A DNA stretch of 64,000 nt from Pseudobdellovibrionaceae bacterium. GTDB taxonomy: Bacteria > Bdellovibrionota > Bdellovibrionia > Bdellovibrionales > UBA1609. The DNA lies in contig CANEZP010000006.1 in NCBI GenBank assembly GCA_947444305.1, positions 62,001 to 126,000 of the forward strand. Direction: 5' to 3'. The translations under genes and the position numbers were made by a program. The notes below the pieces were generated by a model. It worked only from the letters and a program-made list of their open reading frames with translations. It made no database searches and was not told the DNA's origin. Below, piece by piece: positions 1-7,284 of the stretch; position 1 is the stretch's first letter; each line of letters begins with the position of its first letter.

Positions 1-287
1 GGGTCTTCCGAAGTTTGTAAGGGAGCCAACGCAATACGAATTTGTTCGATCAATTCTTTTTCGTCGAAAGCTCCGCTCATGGCCGCCTGGGAAATGCTTT
101 GATTTAACGTTCCCCAAAAAGGTTCACTTTTAACTTTTGGAAACGGGCGTGCAGCTTGAAGAGCCAAACGAGAGTTCAGTCCGATAGTAAATTGTAATTC
201 AGGGGAAGCCGGCGCACTCGTCGAGCTGAAATTCTGGAAAGACAGGACGAGGGCGATGCAGGCCATTAGGACGGTGGTACGTTTCAT
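1..287 (-). CDS. Secreted hypothetical protein, C-terminus cut by window edge
   Basis: The reading frame opens at an ATG at 287 and stays open to the left edge, giving about 95 residues. The N-terminus (MKRTTVLMACIALVLSF) has a basic start and a hydrophobic core, so it is a signal peptide. A G-rich ribosome binding site (GGTGGGGG) lies 7-8 nt upstream. I do not recognise the mature part, which begins with Ser/Ala/Pro residues followed by mixed sequence. The protein is exported; its function is unknown because the rest is outside the window. Confidence 0.7.
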   Translation of the reverse strand, partial: MKRTTVLMACIALVLSFQNFSSTSAPASPELQFTIGLNSRLALQAARPFPKVKSEPFWGTLNQSISQAAMSGAFDEKELIEQIRIALAPLQTSED

Positions 288-394
288 CAAAACCCCCACC
301 TAACTTATCGGAAAAAGCATACTGGTCTAAAGTCTCATGAACCGATTAACTATTGGAGAGTCACCGTATGCCCCGGCGTCTCTTTTTGAGGCGA

Positions 395-1165
395 TTAATC
401 CGTGGGACCTTCACTTTTGAAAATCGCGACCGTCTGTGCGACCGGGAAAATGCGCTGGTATTCGACTTCCATTGAATTCGCGAAGGTCATTCGATTGCGG
501 ATCATCGGCCAGCCCTTCCCGTCCCCGTCGGGGATAAACGTTACGCCGTCTCGGTCGTCCAACGGGGTGTTATAAACTTTCACCTGCTTCGAACTTAGAG
601 CCCAGGCGCCCTTCTCAAAAACGGCAACGGCGTGCCACGCGAAATTTTCTGCATCGCGGTCGAAAAGCGTGAGCACCGCGGGGAAGATCATCGCCTTGCG
701 GCCTTCCGCTAAGTCGGTGACCTGAACATTTTGGTTGGCGAAGGCATAGATCTGCTCCTTACCCTTGTTCGCTTTCTTGCGCGTCTTGAATAGCTCCGCC
801 GCGAGTTTTCTGGCGGTTTTTGTTTCCTCATGATTGGCTTCGCGTACGACCGGCACGCCTGGTTTTGTCGCGACGGTGCTCACCAATTGAACGTCACCCC
901 AATAGGCCGTCTCCGTCTCGTTCGGAATCAAAAAGCCGGGCTTAAGATGAACGAGGTCCGAACTTCCTTTTGTACACGTGAACTCTTTTTGCGTATCTAC
1001 GGCCCAAAGCTTTCGTTTCCCGTCGCAGAGTTTGCGAAGTTTGGTCGAGCCCTCTGGATACTCCGAGGCCTGATCCGCGGCTCCTGAATAAGCATTGCTG
1101 ATCGCAAAAAATTGCGGGACTTCACCATGAGCCATCGACGTGAAAAAGAAGAATAAAAATGTCAT
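395..1165 (-). CDS. Secreted hypothetical protein (256 aa)
   Basis: The likely start is the ATG at 1165, which opens directly on a Phe-rich hydrophobic stretch ending near Ala-His-Gly, a plausible signal peptide. A TTG about 10 codons upstream would add a basic n-region and is an alternative. A longer frame back to 1264 would overlap the transposase end and starts with an Arg-rich segment, so I reject it. The mature protein is mixed alpha/beta with many Lys and Asp and no recognised motif. It is transcribed in the same direction as the transposase upstream but need not be co-transcribed. Function unknown. Confidence 0.65.
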   Translation of the reverse strand: MTFLFFFFTSMAHGEVPQFFAISNAYSGAADQASEYPEGSTKLRKLCDGKRKLWAVDTQKEFTCTKGSSDLVHLKPGFLIPNETETAYWGDVQLVSTVATKPGVPVVREANHEETKTARKLAAELFKTRKKANKGKEQIYAFANQNVQVTDLAEGRKAMIFPAVLTLFDRDAENFAWHAVAVFEKGAWALSSKQVKVYNTPLDDRDGVTFIPDGDGKGWPMIRNRMTFANSMEVEYQRIFPVAQTVAIFKSEGPTD

Positions 1166-1242
1166 ACGATAGAGTATGTTGATTCCGTGGCTCAATCGCA
1201 AGTGTCGCAATCTTCGTGACCGTTTCCATCTGGACTTCCGAT

Positions 1243-1788
1243 CTAAGCGGAAGATTTTCGCCATGCCGAGGTTTGCGGCCCGAATTCGCGGATGATGATA
1301 TCCGCGTAATCGCGTTCGTGCCCTTGGCTTTCAAGTTGGTTAACCAAAACGTAATCTCTCACGCTTAGGAAGGCCCGAAAACCAATCACGACGCGCGTGA
1401 ACGGCCGGTAATCCCAAAACTTAGTTTTGTTTTTCTTCAATTTACTCGCGCCGGTCATAGCTAACGCAATCGTGCCGGTCACCGCGCGAATGAAAGCTTT
1501 GTACGTAAACCGGTTCGCGAGCTGAATATGCAAGTGCAGATGATTGCCAACGTTCGCGAGCGTGTGAATTTTCACTCCGTACTTCGCCGCGAAGCGATCG
1601 ATGATCCCGCGCACTTTCTTACGATGTTTTAAGAATGATTTCTCACCCTTCGCTTGGCTCGAACGCAGAACAACGTGCATGGAATGCTTCACCGCGAGTG
1701 GCCGACTGCCTTGACGACCTTTTCGCGTGTTGCGGAAAGTGCCTCCGTAGAAATTCTTTTCGGACTTTAGGAGTTTCAGCTGCTTCAT
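1243..1788 (-). CDS. IS200/REP-associated-type (Y1) transposase
   Basis: A 181-residue protein beginning at an ATG at 1788. It carries the HUH nuclease signature His-Leu-His within NHLHLHI and, near the C-terminus, a helix with RDYVLVNQ in which the Tyr is the candidate catalytic residue that attacks DNA. Size and layout match single-domain IS200-like transposases and REP-associated tyrosine transposases (RAYTs). No paired IS ends or tnpB are seen, which favours a RAYT-like domesticated gene over an active IS. The frame stays open upstream to 2178 through low-complexity DNA, but that extension (Arg/Lys/Glu-rich) looks non-coding. The Shine-Dalgarno is weak. Confidence 0.8.
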   Translation of the reverse strand: MKQLKLLKSEKNFYGGTFRNTRKGRQGSRPLAVKHSMHVVLRSSQAKGEKSFLKHRKKVRGIIDRFAAKYGVKIHTLANVGNHLHLHIQLANRFTYKAFIRAVTGTIALAMTGASKLKKNKTKFWDYRPFTRVVIGFRAFLSVRDYVLVNQLESQGHERDYADIIIREFGPQTSAWRKSSA

Positions 1789-1889
1789 CGTGACCGATGG
1801 TATATTGGGTCGTGGAAATTTGCTAGTTTCTATCTTCGAATGGGCTGATTTTGGTGGTGCGTTAGGTTGTCCGTCCTTGAGAAGGCCTT

Positions 1890-1913
1890 CTTCACGCCGT
1901 CCGCGGCGTGAAG
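1890..1913. repeat. Perfect 10-bp inverted repeat (REP-like hairpin)
   Basis: Arms CTTCACGCCG and CGGCGTGAAG are separated by TCCG, so a 10-bp perfect stem with a 4-nt loop can form. It lies about 100 bp upstream of the transposase start, where RAYT genes often keep their palindromic target elements. No T-tract follows on either strand, so it is not a rho-independent terminator. I saw no second copy in this window. Confidence 0.6.
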
Positions 1914-2068
1914 ACCTAGATTTTGGGGAGATTGATTTTTTAGGGGGAAAGTCGGAGAGATAGGGAGGCTTTTTGGGGTTGGTCGTGCCGTGCGTTTCGC
2001 GGCGAGAGCCATTGAGTAGGAACAGTTCATGAAAGGCGGTGGAACGTTGGCGCGCACGTTCTGCTTCG

Positions 2069-2116
2069 CTCTTCCTTTTCTTCCTTTCCTTTCCTTTCCT
2101 TCCCCTCCCCCTTTCC
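2069..2116. repeat. 48-nt polypyrimidine tract with (TTCCT)x4
   Basis: Every base from 2069 to 2116 on the plus strand is C or T. Four exact TTCCT units occupy 2081-2100. Such tracts can form triplex (H-DNA) structures and pentamer repeats can change copy number by slippage. It lies upstream of the transposase and downstream of clpX. Confidence 0.75.
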
Positions 2117-2239
2117 AACTCACTTTTCTTTTTGATGTAAGCCAGTCCGCCCGGATGGCGGAGTGGTCGCACTCTCACGGATGGACGGATCCTGCGCCCT
2201 TGCGGTGGGCGCTTCGGAGACCGATCGTAGCGACAAATG

Positions 2240-2260
2240 AAAAAGGAGACTTGCGTCTCC
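2240..2260 (-). terminator. Rho-independent terminator of clpX
   Basis: Read on the minus strand: GGAGAC, loop GCAA, GTCTCC, then five T. It sits 46 nt beyond the clpX stop codon, in the right orientation to end the clpP-clpX transcript. Confidence 0.85.
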
Positions 2261-2305
2261 CTCTTCGTACTTAACTAATTTTTAAATGCAGAGCCGGAGC
2301 GAGAA

Positions 2306-3616
2306 TTACGCGCTTTCCATGCCGCCCGTGCCGGAACCGGTCGGGGTGTCTTTTTTGGGTTCTTTTTGGCCCAAAACTAACTGCGGTTTTTCGTGCTTCG
2401 TGATCACGTCGGCCGTGATGATGCATTCTTTGACGTTGGGCTTCGAGGGAATCTCGAACATGATGTCGAGCATCGCGCTCTCGATCACACCGCGAAGACC
2501 GCGGGCACCGGTATTGCGCTTGATCGCTTCTTGCGCGATCGCCTTCAATGCGGCGTCTTCGAATTTCAACTCGACGTTTTCGTACGAGAACAGTTTCGCG
2601 TACTGCTTGGTCAAAGCGTTCTTCGGCTTGATCAAGATCTCGATCAACGCGGCTTCATCCAACGGATCAAGGACGGCGATCGAGGGCAAGCGGCCGATGA
2701 ATTCAGGAATCAAACCGAAACGAACAAGATCGTCGGGCTCGATTTTCTGAAGGATGTTTTCTTTCGCCTGGAATTTGTCTTCTTTGGTTTTAATGTCTGC
2801 CGCGATCCCCATGGATTTGCTGGTCAGACGGCCTTCGATGACTTTATCCAAACCGACGAATGCACCACCGACGATGAACAAGATGTTCGTCGTATCGACT
2901 TGAATGAATTCTTGTTGGGGATGTTTGCGGCCGCCTTTGGGGGGCAAGTTCGCAACCGTACCTTCAAGAATTTTCAACAACGCTTGCTGAACGCCCTCGC
3001 CGCTCACGTCACGCGTGATCGACGGGTTTTCAGATTTGCGCGAGATCTTATCGATCTCATCGACGTAGATAACGCCCTTTTGACATTTTTCGATGTCGTA
3101 GTCAGCGGCCTGAAGCAAGTTCAGAACGACGTTTTCGACGTCTTCACCGACGTAGCCGGCTTCGGTCAACGCGGTCGCATCGGCCATCGCGAAGGGAACG
3201 TTCAAAATTTTAGCGATCGTTTGGGCAAGGAGAGTCTTACCTGAACCGGTGGGGCCGATGAGCAAGATGTTGGATTTCGAAATCTCAACGTCTTCTTTCT
3301 TGGCGCGTCCGCCTTTCATGAAGTTAATGCGCTTGTAATGATTGTGTACGGCAACCGAAAGCGTCTTCTTCGCTTTTTCTTGGCCGATAACATAATCGTC
3401 GAGGAAAGATTTGATGTCGACGGGCTTCGGAACCGACAACTGGACCTTGCTGCTCTCTTCACGCTCACGCTCTTCAGCGATGATGTCGTTACAGAGCTCG
3501 ATGCATTCGTCACAGATGTAAACGCCGGGGCCGGCGATCAGCTTCTTAACTTCTTTTTGGCTCTTGCCGCAAAATGAGCAGCAAAGAGTTCCGTACGCGT
3601 TTTTCTCTTTGTTCAT
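2306..3616 (-). CDS. clpX: ATP-dependent Clp protease ATP-binding subunit ClpX
   Basis: The AAA+ unfoldase that feeds substrates to ClpP in the cytoplasm. At 436 residues it is full length. The N-terminal zinc-binding domain has Cys13/16 and Cys35/38. Walker A is GPTGSGKT (121-128), the pore-1 loop GYVG (154-157) and Walker B VIYVDEID (182-189). The loop that docks onto ClpP, IGF in E. coli, aligns here with MGI (269-271), a conservative change. It starts 2 nt after clpP ends, with an AAGGA ribosome binding site inside the clpP end, so the two genes form an operon. A terminator follows at 2240-2260. Confidence 0.97.
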   Translation of the reverse strand: MNKEKNAYGTLCCSFCGKSQKEVKKLIAGPGVYICDECIELCNDIIAEEREREESSKVQLSVPKPVDIKSFLDDYVIGQEKAKKTLSVAVHNHYKRINFMKGGRAKKEDVEISKSNILLIGPTGSGKTLLAQTIAKILNVPFAMADATALTEAGYVGEDVENVVLNLLQAADYDIEKCQKGVIYVDEIDKISRKSENPSITRDVSGEGVQQALLKILEGTVANLPPKGGRKHPQQEFIQVDTTNILFIVGGAFVGLDKVIEGRLTSKSMGIAADIKTKEDKFQAKENILQKIEPDDLVRFGLIPEFIGRLPSIAVLDPLDEAALIEILIKPKNALTKQYAKLFSYENVELKFEDAALKAIAQEAIKRNTGARGLRGVIESAMLDIMFEIPSKPNVKECIITADVITKHEKPQLVLGQKEPKKDTPTGSGTGGMESA

Positions 3617-3618
3617 GA

Positions 3619-4254
3619 CTACGCATCCTTCTTGGCGGTTTTGCGTTTTTCCACCACGTGATCCACGATGCCGAATTCTTTCGACTCTTCGGCGGTCATG
3701 TATCTATCACGGTCCATGGCGGAAGTAAGGAAGTCGTGTGTCTTACCCGTATGTTTTACATAGATGTCGGTCAGCTTGTGCTTCGTGCGAACCATTTCCT
3801 TAGCGTGAATTTCGATATCCGAAATCTGGCCGGAGAGTCCGCCACCACCACCGCCGATCAGCGGTTGATGGATCATCGTTTTCGAGTGGGGCAAGATGTA
3901 ACGTTTGCCCGCCGTACCCGCGGTTAAGAGCAGCGAGCCCATCGAGGCCGCCATCCCGATGCAGTAGGTGCTTACGTCACACTTTACGAACTGCATGATG
4001 TCGTAGATCGCGAGACCGGCCGAAACACTGCCGCCGGGTGAGTTGATGTAAATGTGGATGTCGCGATCGGGATTTTCCATCTCGAGGAAAAACAACTGCG
4101 CGATCACGCTGTTGGCGACTTGATCGTCGATCGGCGTACCGAGCAAGATGATGCGCTCTTTCAAAAGACGCGAGTAGATATCGTAGCTGCGCTCACCGCG
4201 TGCGGTTTGCTCAATTACGATCGGCACAAGATTCATGTACGTTTTGTCGCTCAT
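3619..4254 (-). CDS. clpP: ATP-dependent Clp protease proteolytic subunit ClpP
   Basis: Serine peptidase (S14) that forms the barrel chamber of ClpXP. The start at 4254 ([16 protein letters not shown]) is chosen because GAAGGA lies about 10 nt upstream and it matches the family N-terminus; the frame is open 17 codons further. It has 211 residues. The catalytic Ser104 lies in GMAASMGS and His129 in MIHQPLIGG; the Asp is in the DRDRYM motif (Asp183 by alignment). A run of six Gly after the His motif lies in the handle region and is longer than usual. First gene of the clpP-clpX operon. Confidence 0.97.
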   Translation of the reverse strand: MSDKTYMNLVPIVIEQTARGERSYDIYSRLLKERIILLGTPIDDQVANSVIAQLFFLEMENPDRDIHIYINSPGGSVSAGLAIYDIMQFVKCDVSTYCIGMAASMGSLLLTAGTAGKRYILPHSKTMIHQPLIGGGGGGLSGQISDIEIHAKEMVRTKHKLTDIYVKHTGKTHDFLTSAMDRDRYMTAEESKEFGIVDHVVEKRKTAKKDA

Positions 4255-4303
4255 TCGGTGGTCTTTCCTTCTCTGGTGCGCATTCCAATTCGGTCTATCT
4301 TCC

Positions 4304-4331
4304 AATATGGAACTTTTCTGAGTTCTGACAA
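4304..4331 (-). promoter_or_regulatory. Candidate sigma-70 promoter of clpP-clpX
   Basis: Minus strand: TTGTCA (-35, 4326-4331), 16-nt spacer, CATATT (-10, 4304-4309). This is 5/6 and 4/6 matches to the consensus and would give a leader of roughly 40 nt before the clpP ATG. Based on sequence match only. Confidence 0.45.
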
Positions 4332-4499
4332 GAACTTCTCGGGTTAAACGTGCTGAAACTAGAGCAAAACCGGGCTATTAAGCGAAGTTGGCTCTAAGGG
4401 AAAAGTCTTTCTTCGGGTTATACGCTGTGCTATGACCAGCCTCAAGTCGAGTCCGACACCGTACAGGTAGTGCTGTGCGTAATCTACGAAGGAAAAAAT

Positions 4500-6056
4500 A
4501 TGAAAGTGTCTCTGAAAAAAGGTACCGCTAGCGGCCTCTCCACCTTGGTCATTTTTGCCGCCAAAGATAAAAATGGTAACGCTTTAACGAGCAAACTTTC
4601 GCCCTCGCTTCAAAATTTATTTCAGATGGCCCAAAAAGATGCCTCATTTGTGGGCGCCGCAAAAGAATCCGTATTTTTTCGCGGACAGGATGCGGACGGC
4701 TATACCAACGTGTTGTTCGTAGGACTCGGCGCTGCGCCGAACGCCGAGAGCATTCGTGTCGCCGCCTCGGTCGTTTTCAATTCTTTAAAGGGTCACAAAG
4801 TAACGACGGCCGCCGTTCTCGGCGATTCGCTGGTCAAACAAATCAAAGATCCCGCGCTGGCCGTTCAAGCCTTGACCGAGGGTTTGGCGCTCACCGATTA
4901 CGAATACACCGATTTGAAATCGAAACCGTCGGGTAAAACAAAATCCGCGGATCAAGCGCCCGCGGACAAAGTCACAAAAGTGGCCGGCAAAAAAGTCACC
5001 GACAAACCGAAGTTAGAAGAAATCGCCGTTCTACTCTCCGCCGCCCCGACCGCGGCGCAAGTAAATGCGGTTAAGCGTGCCGAGATTTTGAGCGAATGCC
5101 AAAACTTCGCACGCTGGCTGGGCGACAGCCCCGGTAACTACATGACACCCACCATCCTGGCTGACGAAACGGTCAAAGCCGCCAAAGGCACCGGCCTTAA
5201 AGTTACGGTTTGGGATAAAGCACGCATCAAGAAAGAACGTTTCGGCGGTCTGATGGCCGTTAACCAAGGCAGCACCGAAGAGCCCCGCTTCATCGTCATG
5301 GAATACAACGGCGCGGGCAAATCCACCCGTCCCGTTTGCTTCGTCGGTAAAGGCCTGACCTTCGACACCGGTGGTATTTCGATCAAACCGTCCGCTTCGA
5401 TGGAAGAGATGAAATACGACATGTGCGGCGGTGCCGCCGTCATCGCGACGATGCTCGCGCTCGCTAAGTTAAAAGCCAAAGTGAACGTCATCGGCCTCGT
5501 GCCGTCGACCGACAACATGCCGGGCCCCGACGCGTTCAAACCGGGCGACGTTTACTTCGCTCGCAACGGTAAATCGGTCGAAGTTTTCAATACCGACGCC
5601 GAAGGTCGCTTGATCTTGGGCGACGCTCTTTCGTACGGAGCGGAAATGAAACCCGTCGCGATCTTCGACGCCGCGACTTTAACAGGCGCGATCTTGGTTG
5701 CGCTCGGGAACACGCATACCGGTGTCTTTACCCGCGATGCGAAACTAATGCGCCGTATTCAAGACGCCGCCGAAGTTGCGGGCGAACTCGTTTGGCCGAT
5801 GCCGCTCACCGACTTTCACGTTGATGACATGAAGGGCACCCACGCCGATCTTTGCAATATTTCGGGCGGACGTAATGCCGGCAGCTCAACGGCCGCGGCG
5901 TTCCTCGAAGAAATGGTCGGGCGTGATGTTCCGTTTGCGCATTTCGATATCGCCGGCACGGCGTGGAGCGTGAACGGCCGCTTCCCCTACTGCCCGAAAA
6001 AAGGCGCGTCGGGAATCATCATTCGCACGTTCGTCGAGTTGGCCGAATCATTCTAG
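4500..6056 (+). CDS. pepA: Leucyl aminopeptidase (cytosol aminopeptidase, family M17)
   Basis: Two-metal aminopeptidase that removes N-terminal residues from peptides, likely recycling ClpP products in the cytoplasm. The start at 4500 is supported by GAAGGA 7 nt upstream; an in-frame start at 4470 lacks one. It has 518 residues. The C-terminal catalytic domain carries the M17 motifs KGLTFDTGGISIKP (Lys and Asp ligands) and NTDAEGRL (Asp, Glu, Arg). A Lys/Ala-rich stretch of about 35 residues (roughly 140-175) lies between the N-terminal and catalytic domains, longer and more charged than in typical PepA. Divergent from clpP; convergent with the next gene. Confidence 0.95.
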   Translation: MKVSLKKGTASGLSTLVIFAAKDKNGNALTSKLSPSLQNLFQMAQKDASFVGAAKESVFFRGQDADGYTNVLFVGLGAAPNAESIRVAASVVFNSLKGHKVTTAAVLGDSLVKQIKDPALAVQALTEGLALTDYEYTDLKSKPSGKTKSADQAPADKVTKVAGKKVTDKPKLEEIAVLLSAAPTAAQVNAVKRAEILSECQNFARWLGDSPGNYMTPTILADETVKAAKGTGLKVTVWDKARIKKERFGGLMAVNQGSTEEPRFIVMEYNGAGKSTRPVCFVGKGLTFDTGGISIKPSASMEEMKYDMCGGAAVIATMLALAKLKAKVNVIGLVPSTDNMPGPDAFKPGDVYFARNGKSVEVFNTDAEGRLILGDALSYGAEMKPVAIFDAATLTGAILVALGNTHTGVFTRDAKLMRRIQDAAEVAGELVWPMPLTDFHVDDMKGTHADLCNISGGRNAGSSTAAAFLEEMVGRDVPFAHFDIAGTAWSVNGRFPYCPKKGASGIIIRTFVELAESF

Positions 6057-6082
6057 ATTTGCTTTTAGAAAAAGGGCTCGCT

Positions 6083-6754
6083 CTATTTCCAGTCGAAAGA
6101 CAGGAGCTTGCCCGTTCCGGTGTTTTCGCGCATTTTGTCGGCGTCGATCGTTAACGATTCCTCGCCGTCGTCTTCGCGAAAAAAACGAACTTTAGATAAA
6201 ACCCATCCCGTCGGCCATTCGCCGGGGATATGATTGAACCGGACCATTACCGGATGATCCCCGAAGATTTGCATTTCTTGGTCTTTGGCTTCGGCCGCGA
6301 CGATATCTTGCATAGGAATGTAGATCGTCTCGAGCTCGCTTAAATTTCCGCCGGAACCGCACTTCGACTCGACGGTCATCATGGGCTGGTGTCCCGATTC
6401 GGATATACCCGTGCCGGTGAAGCTCAATTCCACGCGATCAAACAAACCCGGACGGCCCTCGACCGAACATGCGAACTCGTTGCGTTCACTCGACTTCATG
6501 AGCGGGTGACCAAGGGTTAGCGCCATCTGCCCCTGCTGCTTGATGATCTTAGCGCCTTCGAGCATCTGACGGTGAACCGAGCTGAACAAGGCTTTGCGGT
6601 CGATGGCCGAATAGTCACGCATTGAGCGGACGGCCGCGGGCGACCGGCGTTCACCTAAGTAAACGAAAACGGCGCCGTTCCACGAATCAACCATAACGGT
6701 TGAGCCGAGAAGCAAGCATAAACAAAATCCGATGGGACCTAACGCCTTACGCAT
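6083..6754 (-). CDS. Exported or membrane-anchored hypothetical protein (223 aa)
   Basis: The N-terminus (MRKALGPIGFCLCLLLGSTVMV) has a basic start and a hydrophobic core, so it is a signal peptide or anchor. The mature part contains paired Cys residues (FACSVEG and ESKCGSG) and alternating beta-type sequence. No family recognised. It is convergent with pepA (26 nt apart) and divergent from the following membrane protein. Confidence 0.7.
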   Translation of the reverse strand: MRKALGPIGFCLCLLLGSTVMVDSWNGAVFVYLGERRSPAAVRSMRDYSAIDRKALFSSVHRQMLEGAKIIKQQGQMALTLGHPLMKSSERNEFACSVEGRPGLFDRVELSFTGTGISESGHQPMMTVESKCGSGGNLSELETIYIPMQDIVAAEAKDQEMQIFGDHPVMVRFNHIPGEWPTGWVLSKVRFFREDDGEESLTIDADKMRENTGTGKLLSFDWK

Positions 6755-6830
6755 ATACTGTAATATCGGCCTTACTCCCTTCGCGATTGAGGTTCAGGGC
6801 TAAAACCCGGAACAAAGTCGGTGCTTTCGC

Positions 6831-6845
6831 GTCCCAAATTGAGAC
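6831..6845 (+). promoter_or_regulatory. 15-bp near-palindromic motif, copy 1
   Basis: GTCCCAAATTGAGAC, one arm mismatch from a full palindrome of the form GTCTCAAATTGAGAC. It lies 43 nt upstream of the gene starting at 6889. Near-identical copies occur at 19120-19134 (minus) and 57893-57907. Likely a regulator site or promoter-associated element; the binding protein is unknown. Confidence 0.45.
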
Positions 6846-6888
6846 GGGCTATTGTCTCAAGCCGGGACTAGACCGTACACTAAACAAC

Positions 6889-7284
6889 ATGCACGCTATT
6901 CTTAAAACGCCGGAACAAAAATTTGTGTTAATTGCGGGAGTATTCCTCGCGCTGACCGTAGGACTCTTCATGTTCAACGGTGAGGACTCGTTTCAGTCTA
7001 CAACATTCGTCGACGCCATCCCGCCCGAAGAATTTTTGACCACGGCCGCGGACGCCGATGCGGTGACCGACCGTAAACCGTCGAACGCGCCTTTGAACGC
7101 CCGTGAGATCGTGAAGAGCGGAAAGACGTACGATGAACTGAACCGTCAAGAACGCCGGACGCTCTACAACGCGGTTATGTATTTCTGTAACGAGGAAACG
7201 AACGAAAAGACCTGTAAGGAATACGTCGGGTACTGCGGAAAGAGCTGTCAGCTCTTAGTGCAGGAAGTTTCGCTTAACCGGTAA
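6889..7284 (+). CDS. Small membrane-anchored hypothetical protein (131 aa)
   Basis: Start placed at the ATG at 6889 because the protein then opens with a short cytoplasmic segment and one transmembrane helix (about residues 11-26, FVLIAGVFLALTVGLF). Upstream in-frame sequence is intergenic in character. The C-terminal domain is helical and holds five Cys (CNEE...CKEYVGYCGKSC), suggesting disulfides in the periplasm. Family not recognised. The end overlaps the convergent gshA by 37 nt. The 15-bp motif at 6831-6845 lies just upstream. Confidence 0.65.
   Translation: MHAILKTPEQKFVLIAGVFLALTVGLFMFNGEDSFQSTTFVDAIPPEEFLTTAADADAVTDRKPSNAPLNAREIVKSGKTYDELNRQERRTLYNAVMYFCNEETNEKTCKEYVGYCGKSCQLLVQEVSLNR

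Larger units (their letters stand above)
1789..2239. other. Gene-free region with palindrome, polypyrimidine tract and tRNA-like fragment
   Basis: About 450 bp without a supportable gene. It holds the hairpin at 1890-1913, G-rich runs around 1924-1980, an uninterrupted 48-nt pyrimidine tract at 2069-2116 that includes four tandem TTCCT units at 2081-2100, and a sequence at 2149-2171 that resembles the acceptor and D-arm of a tRNA-Leu. Open frames crossing it are of biased, repetitive composition. Confidence 0.6.

Noticed and set aside
300-330. FliA-like -10 (TCCGATAA) on the minus strand upstream of the left-edge gene
   Set aside because: The -10 is a 7/8 match but the -35 matches only 3/8, too weak to call.
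1789-2178. N-terminal extension of the transposase frame
   Set aside because: Low-complexity Arg/Lys/Glu sequence crosses the polypurine tract; the conserved domain begins at 1788.
2140-2240. A functional tRNA gene
   Set aside because: No 3' acceptor strand, T-loop or CCA match follows; only a fragment-like 5' part.
2393-3244. Long open frame antisense to clpX
   Set aside because: The opposite strand codes for a conserved protein with motifs; the antisense frame has no signature and reflects codon bias.
4332-4499. pepA promoter
   Set aside because: Hexamer pairs near TTATACG and TATGAC have no acceptable partner at 16-18 nt spacing.
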